Of a stretch of 64,000 bases of DNA, positions 45,611 through 54,257 are shown piece by piece (within the stretch, counting starts at the first letter, position 1; the number at the start of each line of letters is the position of its first letter). The DNA comes from JAJEEA01 sp965243615. GTDB lineage: Bacteria > Acidobacteriota > Vicinamibacteria > Vicinamibacterales > UBA8438. A program made the position numbers and the translations under genes. The DNA lies in contig CBDEVO010000003.1 in NCBI GenBank assembly GCA_965243615.1, positions 4,216,001 to 4,280,000 on the forward strand, given 5' to 3'. The notes beneath the pieces are model-generated. The model made no database searches. It was given only the letters and a program-made list of their open reading frames with translations, and had not been told where the DNA came from.

Positions 45611-48037
45611 ATGGTGAGCACCGCCCCGGCCGCCGTTGCGGGAATCGCGGTCTGCCTCGCGCTCGGGTCGACCGTGTCCCCGGGCCTGGCGAGACCCGCG
45701 GCCCCGGCCGCCGCCACCGACGCGGCGCAGGCGGTGGTCGACCAGACCTGCCGCCGCTGCCACAACGACCGGGCGCGCTACGGGAACCTCTCGCTCGATC
45801 GCTTCGAGGTCGCCCGCGCCGGCGACGACCATCCCCTGGCGGAGAAGATCATCCGCAAGGTGCGCACGGGCCTGATGCCGCCGGCGGGAGCCGCCCGCCC
45901 CGACGAAACCGCCCTGCAGGGGCTGGCCGGAACCCTGGAGACCCTCGTCGACGGCGCGGCGGCGGCGCGGCCCGTGCCCGCGCGGCGCAGCTTCCAGCGC
46001 CTCAACCGGGCGGAGTACGAGCGGTCGATCCGCGACCTGCTCGCCCTCGACGTACGCGCGAGCGACTACCTGCCGCTCGACACGAAGAGCGCCGGGTTCG
46101 ACAACATCGCCGACGTGCAACTGCTCTCTCCCACCCTGATGAACGGCTATCTGCAGGCCGCGGCCGAGATCAGCCGGCTGGCGGTGGGCGACCCGGCGGC
46201 CGGCCCCCGTGAGGCGACCTACAAGGTCACGCGATGGGTCTCGCAGCGGGAGCAGGTCGAGGGCGCGCCCTACGGCTCCCGGGGCGGCATCTCCGTCGTC
46301 CACACGTTTCCGGCCGACGCCGACTACCGTTTCCGCGTCTCGTTCCACCATGAGACCACCGGAGAGCTGTTCGGGAGCGGCCGGGGGGCGCTGCACACGA
46401 CCGAGCATCCCGAGCAGATCGAGATATCGATAGACGGCGAGCGCGTGGCCCTCCTCGGCATCGACCGGTGGATGCACGTCTCGGATCCGGACGGCGTCAA
46501 CCTCCGGACCGAGCCGATCCGCGTCACAGCGGGTCCGCACCGGGTGTCGGCGGTCTTCATCCGCCACCTCGAGGGCCCCGCGCAGGATCTCATCTCGCCC
46601 CACGAGTGGTCGCTGGCGAGCACGAGCGTCGCCAACGCCTACGGGTTCACGAGCCTCCCCCACCTCCGCGACCTCGCGATCCGGGGGCCGCTCGATCCCG
46701 TCGGCGTGTCCGACACGCCGAGCCGGGGGCGCATCTTCACGTGCCGGCCCGTCGCACCCGGCGACGCGCCCGCGTGCGCCGGCGAGATCGTCGACCGGCT
46801 CGCCGCCGCCGCGTACCGCCGGCCGCTGACTGGCGACGAGCAGCACGCCCTCATGGCGCTGTACGAGAGCGGCGCGATCGAAGGCGGGTTCGAGGCGGGC
46901 GTCCGGATGGCCCTGGAGGGCATCCTCGCCAGCCCCCACTTCGTGTTCCGGTTCGAGGCCCCGCCGGCCGGCGCCGACCCGGCGGACGGCTTCGCCGTCT
47001 CCGATCACGCCCTGGCGTCCCGCCTGTCCTTCTTCCTCTGGGCCGCGGGCCCCGACGCCGAGCTCGTCGACCTCGCCACCGCCGGCCGCCTGTCCGACCC
47101 CGCGGTGCTCGACGCCCAGGTGCGCCGCATGCTCGCCGATCCGCGGTCGGAGGCCCTCGCCACCCGGTTCGCCGCCCAGTGGCTCCGGCTGCCCGATCTG
47201 GAAGCGCTGCATCCCGACGTCCGCACCTATCCCGACTTCGACGAGCAGCTCAAGCACGCCATGCGGCGCGAGACGGAGCTCTTCTTCCACCATCTGGTGC
47301 GGCAGGACCGGAGCCTGACCGAGCTGTTGACGGCGGACTACGCCTTCGTCAACGAGCGCCTCGCCCGGCACTACCGGCTGCCCGGGGTCGTCGGCGAGCA
47401 TCATCGGCGCGTACGGTGGCCGGCCCACGAGCCGCGCCGCGGCCTGCTCGGACACGGCAGCGTGCTGGCCCTGAGCTCCTACGCCGACCGCACCTCGCCG
47501 GTGCTCCGCGGCAAGTGGGTGATGGAGGTGCTTCTCGGCAGCGAGCCTCCGCCCCCGCCGCCCGACGTGCCCGACCTCGACGACACCGCGGCCGCCGACG
47601 GCGGCCGGCTGCTGTCGGTGCGGGAACGCCTCGAGCAGCACCGGCGCAGCCCCGCGTGCAGCTCCTGCCACCGGATGATGGACCCCATCGGGCTCGCCCT
47701 CGAGCACTACGACGTCACGGGGGCGCTGCGCGTCAAGGACAACGGCAACCCGATAGACGCGTCGGGCGAGCTCTACGACGGCACCCCCATCGCCAGCGCC
47801 GCCGACCTGCGCGCCGCCCTCCTCAAGCGACCGGGCGCGATCGCGCACACGTTCACCGAGAACCTGATGGCCTACGCCCTGGGGCGCCGCATCGAGCACT
47901 TCGACATGCCCGCGGTGCGCGAGATCGCCCGCGCCGCCGAGGCGGACGGCCTGCGCCTCTCCCGCTTCATCCTCGAGATCGTCCGCAGCCCCGCGTTCCG
48001 CATGCAGGGTCGGGCGCCGGCTTCCGTGGAGGACTGA
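45611..48037 (+). CDS. DUF1592/DUF1588/DUF1585 cytochrome c-like secreted protein
   Basis: 808 aa, exported (signal-like GIAVCLALGSTVSPGLARPA). A heme c motif CRRCH at 47-51 begins a PSD1-type cytochrome domain. Then DUF1587 (RRSFQRLNRAEYERSIRDLL), DUF1595 (AAAYRRPLTGDEQHALMALY), DUF1592 (SDHALASRLSFFLWAAGPDA), DUF1588 (LLGHGSVLALSSYADRTSPV, with a second CxxCH, CSSCHRMMDPIG, about residue 682) and DUF1585 at the end (ENLMAYALGRRIEHFDMPAV). This is the usual planctomycete/acidobacterial set, always paired with DUF1552. Function unproven; heme suggests electron transfer in the periplasm. DUF1552 gene follows 5 bp after its stop. Confidence 0.93.
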   Translation: MVSTAPAAVAGIAVCLALGSTVSPGLARPAAPAAATDAAQAVVDQTCRRCHNDRARYGNLSLDRFEVARAGDDHPLAEKIIRKVRTGLMPPAGAARPDETALQGLAGTLETLVDGAAAARPVPARRSFQRLNRAEYERSIRDLLALDVRASDYLPLDTKSAGFDNIADVQLLSPTLMNGYLQAAAEISRLAVGDPAAGPREATYKVTRWVSQREQVEGAPYGSRGGISVVHTFPADADYRFRVSFHHETTGELFGSGRGALHTTEHPEQIEISIDGERVALLGIDRWMHVSDPDGVNLRTEPIRVTAGPHRVSAVFIRHLEGPAQDLISPHEWSLASTSVANAYGFTSLPHLRDLAIRGPLDPVGVSDTPSRGRIFTCRPVAPGDAPACAGEIVDRLAAAAYRRPLTGDEQHALMALYESGAIEGGFEAGVRMALEGILASPHFVFRFEAPPAGADPADGFAVSDHALASRLSFFLWAAGPDAELVDLATAGRLSDPAVLDAQVRRMLADPRSEALATRFAAQWLRLPDLEALHPDVRTYPDFDEQLKHAMRRETELFFHHLVRQDRSLTELLTADYAFVNERLARHYRLPGVVGEHHRRVRWPAHEPRRGLLGHGSVLALSSYADRTSPVLRGKWVMEVLLGSEPPPPPPDVPDLDDTAAADGGRLLSVRERLEQHRRSPACSSCHRMMDPIGLALEHYDVTGALRVKDNGNPIDASGELYDGTPIASAADLRAALLKRPGAIAHTFTENLMAYALGRRIEHFDMPAVREIARAAEADGLRLSRFILEIVRSPAFRMQGRAPASVED

Positions 48038-48042
48038 CCAGC

Positions 48043-49440
48043 ATGGCCTTCGTCACCGGCAAGCATCTCCCGCGGCGTACGTTCCTGCGAGGCGTCGGGG
48101 CGACCGTGGCGCTGCCCTTCCTCGACGCGTTCGTGCCCGCCGGCCGGCCCTGGCGCCGGGTGGCGGCGGCCCAGTCGCTCGACGACCCGACCCGGCTCGT
48201 GTGCATCGAGAACGTGCATGGCGCCGCCGGCAGCACCGCCTACGGGGCCTCGCGGCACCTCTGGTCGCCGGCCGCGACGGGGCGCGCGTTCGACCTGGCG
48301 CCGAGCGCCCTGAGCCCCCTCGAGCCTTTTCGCGACGTGCTGACCATCGTCAGCGACACCGACGTGCGGCCGGCCGAGGCGGTCACCCCGCCGGAGATCG
48401 GCGGCGACCACTTCCGCTCGAGCGCGACCTTCCTCACCCAGTCGCATCCGAAGCAGACCGAGAGCTCGGACGTGAGGGCCGGCATCTCCCTCGATCAGCT
48501 TTACGCCCAGCGGTTCGGCCAGCGCACGCCCATTCCGTCGATGCAGCTCTGCATCGAGAACGTCGATCAGGCCGGGGGCTGCGCCTATGGCTACTCTTGC
48601 GTCTACACCGACACCATCAGCTGGGCGTCGCCGACCGAGCCGCTGCCGATGATTCGGGATCCCCGGCTGGCGTTCGATCAGTTGTTCGGGGCCGGCGCCA
48701 CCCCCGGGGAGCGCGCCGTCCGGCGCCGGCAGCAGCGCAGCGTGCTCGACTTCATCAACCGGGAGGTGGCCCGGCTCGCCCCCACCCTCGACCGCGCCGA
48801 CCGCCGGCGCATGGACCGCTACCTGACCGACATCCGGGAGATCGAGCGGCGGATAGAGCGCGTCGAGGCCCGCAACCTCGGCGGCGAGCCCCGCGAGCTG
48901 CCCAACTCGCCGCCTGGTGTCCCCGACTCGTTCGACGAGCACGTCCGGCTGATGTTCGACCTGCAGGCGCTCGCATTCGAGACCGACGTCACCCGGGTCT
49001 TCTCGTTCAAGCTGTCGCGCGATGCCACCGGGCGGGTCTACCCGGAGAGCGGCGTCACCCGCGGCTTCCACCCCGCCTCGCACCACGGCGGGCGGGAGCG
49101 GAACATCGAGGAGTTCGCCCGGCTCAACCGCTACCACGTGAGCCTGCTGCCCTACTTCCTCGGCAAGCTGCGGGCGCTCGAGGAGGGCGACGCGACCCTG
49201 CTCGACCGCTCGATGGTCATCTACGGCTCGCCCATGGGCGACCCCAACGTGCACAACCACAAGCGGTGCCCGCTCTTCGTGGCGGGCGGGGCCAACGGCG
49301 GCCTGCCCGGCAACCTGCACCTCCGCGCGGCGCCGGGGACGCCGATGGCGAACGTGATGCTCGACCTGATCCAGCGGCTCGGCGTCGACGACGTCGAGCG
49401 GTTCGGCGACAGCACCGGCGCGTTCTCGCTGAACGCCTGA
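48043..49440 (+). CDS. DUF1552 family secreted protein
   Basis: 465 aa with a twin-arginine signal (LPRRTFLRGVGATVALPFLDAF), so exported folded. DUF1552 hallmarks: LTIVSDTDVRPAEAVTPP, HFRSSATFLTQSHPKQTESS, SLDQLYAQRFGQRTPIPSMQL, RSVLDFINREVARL, HHGGRERNIEEFARLNRYHV, and YGSPMGDPNVHNHKRCPLFVAGGANG. The fold is related to the sulfatase/alkaline phosphatase-like DUF1501 group. Partner of the DUF1592 protein just upstream. Its last 20 codons and trailing sequence are duplicated in tandem immediately downstream. Confidence 0.93.
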   Translation: MAFVTGKHLPRRTFLRGVGATVALPFLDAFVPAGRPWRRVAAAQSLDDPTRLVCIENVHGAAGSTAYGASRHLWSPAATGRAFDLAPSALSPLEPFRDVLTIVSDTDVRPAEAVTPPEIGGDHFRSSATFLTQSHPKQTESSDVRAGISLDQLYAQRFGQRTPIPSMQLCIENVDQAGGCAYGYSCVYTDTISWASPTEPLPMIRDPRLAFDQLFGAGATPGERAVRRRQQRSVLDFINREVARLAPTLDRADRRRMDRYLTDIREIERRIERVEARNLGGEPRELPNSPPGVPDSFDEHVRLMFDLQALAFETDVTRVFSFKLSRDATGRVYPESGVTRGFHPASHHGGRERNIEEFARLNRYHVSLLPYFLGKLRALEEGDATLLDRSMVIYGSPMGDPNVHNHKRCPLFVAGGANGGLPGNLHLRAAPGTPMANVMLDLIQRLGVDDVERFGDSTGAFSLNA

Positions 49441-49612
49441 GGACGGTGACGGAAGCAACCTCGCCGCGCGCGAGCCTGGAAGACGGTAGATGGCTGTCGG
49501 CGTCGACGACGTCGAGCGGTTCGGCGACAGCACCGGCGCGTTCTCGCTGAACGCCTGAGGACGGTGACGGAAGCAACCTCGCCGCGCGCGAGCCTGGAAG
49601 ACGGTAGATGGC
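49379..49612 (+). repeat. 118-bp tandem duplication at the 3' end of the DUF1552 gene
   Basis: The sequence from 49379 to 49494 is repeated exactly from 49497, a period of 118 bp. It includes the last 20 codons and stop of the DUF1552 gene plus trailing DNA. No base difference is visible between copies, so it is a very recent slip or an assembly artefact. The second copy is not translated with the gene. Confidence 0.85.
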
Positions 49613-49704
49613 GGGCAGTGGCTGGAGCCAGTAGGCGGGTTCTTGTCGATCACTGACGCGATGAGGATCCGGATCCGAAAGGCCGGCTTCGCCTGGAGAG
49701 AACC

Positions 49705-51561
49705 ATGCTTCGATTTGGGACCGGCGTCCTCCTGACGTTGCTGGTCGCGGCGTCCGGCCCGGTGTGGGCGGCCGTCGACGCGCCACTCGCCGACGCGGTC
49801 ATGCGGCAGGACGACGAGGCGGTGCGCACGCTGCTGGCGGCCGGGGCCGACGTCGACGCGCCGCGCGGCGACGGCATGACCGCGCTGCACTGGGCGGCGC
49901 AGCTCGGCGACCACGCGACCGCCCGCCGGCTTCTCGCGGCCGGGGCGGACCCCGAGGCGGTGACCCGCCTCGGCCGGCACACCCCGCTGCACGTCGCGAG
50001 CCGGGCCGGCCACGCCCCGTTGATTGCGGTCCTGCTGGCGCATCGCGCCGATGCGGAGGCGCGGACGTCGGCCGGGGCCGCCCCGCTGCATTTCGCCGCG
50101 CAATCGGGCGACGCCGACGCGGTCGAGGCGCTGCTCGCGCACGGCGCCGACCCCGACCTGCGCGAGCCGCGGTGGGGTCAGACCCCCCTCATGTTCGCGG
50201 CGGGGGCGGCCCGGACCTCGGCCGTCGCCCCCCTGCTGCGGTGGGGCGCGGACCCCGCCGTCACCGCTACGGTCGTGAACATCAGCGCCCGCAACGCGTT
50301 CGACCAGGCGGACAGCCGCCGGCGGCGCGGCCGGATGGCCCGGCGCCTGGCGAACCCGACCCCCCGCGGTGCGCTCGGCCGGGCGGACATCGGCCGGGGG
50401 GGCGCCCCGGCGGCCGGCTCCAGGGCCGGACAATCGGCGGACCGCGCCACCCGGCGTTTCCAATCGATCCGCCCGGGTCCTCCGCCCCGGCCACGACCGC
50501 CCGTCCGGTCCTACCGGACCCCGCTTCGGCCGCGAGGCGCGACGCCGGCGGCGGAAGCCGACCGGGGCGGAGAGCCGGAGCCGCTCGGCTACGCCGATCT
50601 GGTGGGGACCCACGGCGGCCTGACGGCGCTGCTGCTGGCCGCACGGGACGGCCATGCCGATACGGCGCTGGCCCTGGTCGCGGGCGGGGCCGACGTCAAC
50701 CAGTTGAGCGCGGCCGACGGCACGAGCCCCCTGTTGATCGCCTGCATCAACGGGCACTTCGACCTGGCCCTGCGGCTCCTCGAGGCGGGAGCCGACCCCG
50801 CGCTGGCGAGCGACGCCGGAGCCACCCCGCTCTACGGAGCGCTCAACATGCACTGGGCCCCGAAGGCGCGGCACCCCCAGCCGACGGATTACCTGCAGCA
50901 GACCGCCTCGTATCTCGACGTGATGCGGGCCGTGCTCGAGGCGGGGGCCGACGTCGACGCGCGGCTCGATCGGTCGCTCTGGTACACCACCTACAACCGC
51001 GATCTGCTCGGGGTCGGTCGCGCCGGCGCGACCGCCTTCTGGCGCGCCGCCTACGCCCTCGACCTGGAGGCCATGCGGCTCCTGCTGGATCACGGCGCCG
51101 ACCCGCACCTCCCGACCGTCACGGTGCCGAACCGCCGCCGCGTGCCCCATCCCGATCCGTCCGGCCTGCCGCCCGTTCCCCTCGGCGGCCCCGCCGTGTC
51201 TCCGCTGCTCGCGGCCGCCGGCGTCGGCTACGGCCAGGGGTACGCGGGCAACTCGCACCGCCACGTGCCCGGCGGCTGGCTTCCCGCGGTCCGGTTCCTC
51301 GTCGAGGAGGTCGGCCTCGACGTGACATTCCGCGACCACAACGGGTACAACGCCGTCCACCACGCCGCCGCGCGCGGAGACAACGTCCTGATCCGCTACC
51401 TCGTCGACCGGGGCGTCGACGTCACCGCGGTGAGCCGGCGCGGACAGACCACCGTCGACATGGCCAACGGCCCCGTGCAGCGGATTCAGCCGTTCCCCGA
51501 CACCATCGCGCTGCTCGAGAGCCTGGGCGCGAAGAACAACCATCGCTGCCTGAGCTGCTAG
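49705..51561 (+). CDS. Secreted ankyrin-repeat protein
   Basis: 618 aa with signal peptide (MLRFGTGVLLTLLVAASGPVWAA). About nine ankyrin repeats in two blocks: residues 25-190 (GMTALHWAAQLGDHATARRLL, HTPLHVASRAGHAPLIAVLL, AAPLHFAAQSGDADAVEALL) and 310-600 (GLTALLLAARDGHADTALAL, YNAVHHAAARGDNVLIRYLV), separated by an Arg/Pro-rich low-complexity linker (about 210-290). The C-terminus ends HRCLSC, with two Cys. ATG 49705 follows GGAGAG. Such proteins often neighbour DUF1592/DUF1552 pairs in related genomes; probably a periplasmic binding scaffold. Confidence 0.88.
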   Translation: MLRFGTGVLLTLLVAASGPVWAAVDAPLADAVMRQDDEAVRTLLAAGADVDAPRGDGMTALHWAAQLGDHATARRLLAAGADPEAVTRLGRHTPLHVASRAGHAPLIAVLLAHRADAEARTSAGAAPLHFAAQSGDADAVEALLAHGADPDLREPRWGQTPLMFAAGAARTSAVAPLLRWGADPAVTATVVNISARNAFDQADSRRRRGRMARRLANPTPRGALGRADIGRGGAPAAGSRAGQSADRATRRFQSIRPGPPPRPRPPVRSYRTPLRPRGATPAAEADRGGEPEPLGYADLVGTHGGLTALLLAARDGHADTALALVAGGADVNQLSAADGTSPLLIACINGHFDLALRLLEAGADPALASDAGATPLYGALNMHWAPKARHPQPTDYLQQTASYLDVMRAVLEAGADVDARLDRSLWYTTYNRDLLGVGRAGATAFWRAAYALDLEAMRLLLDHGADPHLPTVTVPNRRRVPHPDPSGLPPVPLGGPAVSPLLAAAGVGYGQGYAGNSHRHVPGGWLPAVRFLVEEVGLDVTFRDHNGYNAVHHAAARGDNVLIRYLVDRGVDVTAVSRRGQTTVDMANGPVQRIQPFPDTIALLESLGAKNNHRCLSC

Positions 51562-51631
51562 CGCCCGGCCCCGCCCACCGCCCGCGAGGCGCAGCCCCAC
51601 CCCGCGCCTTTTGGGTTATCATGGCCACTTG

Positions 51632-52702
51632 ATGGCCCCTGCGCCCGTCGAGGTCGCGCTCACGGTGCGGCCACGCGCCCGCATCGATCTGCTCGATGTC
51701 CGCCGCCGGGTGTCGGAGACCCACGGCGACGTGCTCGAACCCTTCCCGCTGACTCTGTACAGCTCGTTTCACACCACCGCCGGCTACCTCGATCAGAGCC
51801 TGGCGACGCGACTGAACCGGAAGCTCGGCGGCCTCGGGTCGTACCTGTCCTTCTTCCGCGAGGTGTTTCCGGAAGGCGCGGGATACAAGCACGACCAGCT
51901 CGACCTCCGCGAGGAGCTGTCCGAGGCCCAACGGCGGACCGAGCCCCGCAACGCCGACTCGCACCTGGCGTTCATCAGCGCCGGCCTGCGCAGTTGCGTG
52001 GCCTACCGCGGGCGGGACGGGGAGCCGGTGTACTTCATCGATCTCGACGGCGTCAACCGGGGCCGGGCGCGACAGCGCGTGACCACCGTGCTCGGCTACA
52101 ACGCCGAGGAGGTGGTGGCTCAAGACCGCGTCACCGTGCCGATGTCCGCGCATGCCGTCGAGTCCGTGAGTCTCAAGGACGCCCGCTTCGGCGTGTTCGA
52201 GCGCTGCGAGGAGCTCATCAGGCGGCACGGCGTCGACAAGGGCCGCATCCGGCTCACCCTCGGCCCCGGCGAGGAGCAGGCCGGCCTGACCGTCAACGAG
52301 TACGAGACCCTGCTCATGCGCCACGACCTCGCCGAGGTCCTGCGCGACCCGTTGCGGTTCATGGCCGAGAACAGCCGCGATCTGCTGTCCGATCCCCGGT
52401 CCATTCCCAACAAGACCATCAACTACGCCAAGTACGACCTGGTGCGGGTGTTCAACGAGGTGTTCGACGTCCTTCACCTGAGCGACTCGGTGGTCGAACG
52501 CATCCTTTCCCGGTTCTTCGTCGCCCCCGCCCGCCGCTTTCTCCAGGTGAAGCGCTCGGTGAGCCTGCCGGTTTCCGACCGCGAGACGCCCGGCGAGGGT
52601 CGTCTGGCCCAGGGGCGCTACCAGAGTCCGATCCTGATGCAGTGGCGGCGGAACGAGCCCTGCGCGCGTGTCGTCGACATCACGCTGACCCGCTTCCGCT
52701 AG
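51632..52702 (+). CDS. YjbQ/UPF0047-like protein, extended
   Basis: 356 aa. The middle resembles UPF0047 (YjbQ, secondary thiamine-phosphate synthase-like): LYSSFHTTAGYLDQSLATRL near the start, GYKHDQLDLREEL, RNADSHLAFISAGLRSCVAY and PVYFIDLDGVN. YjbQ proteins are about 140 aa, so the C-terminal 190 residues are extra: HAVESVSLKDARFGVFERC, EEQAGLTVNEYETLLMRHDL, NKTINYAKYDLVRVFNEVFD. Acidic and charged residues dominate; no signal or membrane segment. ATG 51632 was preferred to the upstream TTG 51611. I cannot name its reaction; identity as a YjbQ relative is a family-level guess. Confidence 0.7.
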   Translation: MAPAPVEVALTVRPRARIDLLDVRRRVSETHGDVLEPFPLTLYSSFHTTAGYLDQSLATRLNRKLGGLGSYLSFFREVFPEGAGYKHDQLDLREELSEAQRRTEPRNADSHLAFISAGLRSCVAYRGRDGEPVYFIDLDGVNRGRARQRVTTVLGYNAEEVVAQDRVTVPMSAHAVESVSLKDARFGVFERCEELIRRHGVDKGRIRLTLGPGEEQAGLTVNEYETLLMRHDLAEVLRDPLRFMAENSRDLLSDPRSIPNKTINYAKYDLVRVFNEVFDVLHLSDSVVERILSRFFVAPARRFLQVKRSVSLPVSDRETPGEGRLAQGRYQSPILMQWRRNEPCARVVDITLTRFR

Positions 52703-52854
52703 CAGACCGTCCGGGAAGAAGGTCGTCCATGCCCCTGGTCGTTCGTGCACTCGCCGGGCGCGACCATGACGACCGGAGGGCAGAGTTGGCTCCAGGACAG
52801 TCCACCGGCCGTTCAGCCTCGCCAAGCGGGCACGCCTCCCGCAAGGAGACCGCC

Positions 52855-54093
52855 ATGAACGTCGATCCGACGCGGCGCCGGTTCCTCCACACCCTGGCCG
52901 TCGGCAGCGTCGTCCGGCCCGTGCTCGCCGGCCGCCCCGCGGCGGCCCAGCCCGGCGAGTCGTTCTGGGAGGAGGTGCGCCGGCAGTTCGCGTTCCGCGA
53001 GGAGCGCGTGCCGATGAACGCGGCCAACCTGTGCCCGTCGCCGCGGGCGGTGGCCGAGCGGGTGAGCGGGCTGACCCGCGACATCGACGCCGACTGCTCG
53101 TTTCCCAACCGCGCGAAGTTCGGCCCCCTCCTCGAGGCCTCGCGCGAGGCGGCGGCGGCGCAGCTCGGGGTCGACGCGGACGAGATCGCCCTCGTGCGCA
53201 ACACGAGCGAGGCCAACAACGTCGTCAACGCCGGACTTCCCCTTGAAGCGGGCGACGAGGTCGTGGTGTGGGACCAGAACCACCCGACCAACAACGTCGC
53301 CTGGGACGTGCGGGCGGCGCGCCACGGGCTGACGGTGACGCGGGTGGCGACGCCGGCCGCCCCGTCCGGCGCGGACGAGCTGGCCGCGGTCTTCGAGCGC
53401 GCCCTCACCCCGCGCACGCGGGTGCTGGCCCTGACCCACGTCTCGAACGTGAGCGGCGTGAGGCTGCCGGTGCGCGAGCTCTGCGAGGCCGCCCACCGCC
53501 GCGACATCCATGTCCACGTCGACGGCGCGCAGAGCTGGGGCGCGCTCGACGTCGACCTGCGCGACCTCGGCTGCGACTCCTACACGGGCAGCGCCCACAA
53601 GTGGTTCCTCGGGCCCAAGGAGGTCGGGCTGCTCTACGTTCGCGCCGACCGGGTGGCGGACATCTGGCCGAGCATCGTCGCCCCGAGCTGGGGCGGCGAG
53701 GTCGAGCCCCGGCCCCGCGGCGCGCGGAAGTTCGAGTCGCTGGGCCAGCGCGACGACGCCGCCCTCGCCGCGGTCGCCACCACCGTCGCGTTCCACGACC
53801 GCCTGGGCATGGCGCGGGTGGAGGCGCGCATCGTGGAGCTCGCGACGGCCCTGAAGGCCGGGCTCGTCGAGGCCGGCTTCGAGCTCGTGACTCCGATGGC
53901 GCCCGAGCTGAGCGGCGGCGTCGTGATCGCGGCCTGCGAGCCCGACCGCCGCGGCGCCCTGGTCGCGGCGCTGTACGAACGGTACGGCATCGCCGGCGCC
54001 GCCACCGGCGGGCTGCGCCTCTGCCCGCACGTCTACAACACCCTGGCGCACGTGCATCGCGCGGCTCGCGGTGCGGCGGCGCTCCGGACCTGA
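52855..54093 (+). CDS. Exported class V aminotransferase-like PLP enzyme (isopenicillin N epimerase-like)
   Basis: 412 aa. Twin-arginine signal (RRRFLHTLAVGSVVRPVLA), unusual but known for this group. Class V fold: DADEIALVRNTSEANNVVNA, VVWDQNHPTNNVAWDVRAAR, LALTHVSNVSGVRLPVRELC, HVDGAQSWGALDVDLRDLGC and YTGSAHKWFLGPKEVGLLYV, in which the Lys of SAHKW carries PLP. Sequence resembles CefD-like and cysteine-desulfurase-like proteins; the substrate cannot be told. ATG 52855 after GCAAGGAGACCGCC. Placed after the YjbQ-like gene, separated by 152 bp with no other feature. Confidence 0.9.
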   Translation: MNVDPTRRRFLHTLAVGSVVRPVLAGRPAAAQPGESFWEEVRRQFAFREERVPMNAANLCPSPRAVAERVSGLTRDIDADCSFPNRAKFGPLLEASREAAAAQLGVDADEIALVRNTSEANNVVNAGLPLEAGDEVVVWDQNHPTNNVAWDVRAARHGLTVTRVATPAAPSGADELAAVFERALTPRTRVLALTHVSNVSGVRLPVRELCEAAHRRDIHVHVDGAQSWGALDVDLRDLGCDSYTGSAHKWFLGPKEVGLLYVRADRVADIWPSIVAPSWGGEVEPRPRGARKFESLGQRDDAALAAVATTVAFHDRLGMARVEARIVELATALKAGLVEAGFELVTPMAPELSGGVVIAACEPDRRGALVAALYERYGIAGAATGGLRLCPHVYNTLAHVHRAARGAAALRT

Positions 54094-54189
54094 CGCCCCG
54101 CCTGCATCCGACCGGCGTCCTGCCGGCACCGCGAGCTCGCATGCCGTAGCGCCTGTGCCTGACAAGGCGTATCGACGGCGCAGATTGGG

Positions 54190-54195
54190 TATATT
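54190..54195 (+). promoter_or_regulatory. -10-like box upstream of the NCS2 permease
   Basis: TATATT about 63 bp before the ATG, in an otherwise GC-rich gap. The nearest TTGACA-like sequence (CTGACA, 54159-54164) is too far (25 nt). No purine riboswitch motif was recognised. Confidence 0.3.
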
Positions 54196-54257
54196 GCAGC
54201 TTCCCGGCGGCGAGCACTCCCGCCCCGCGCAGCCGAATCGACCTGACAGGGAAGCCG

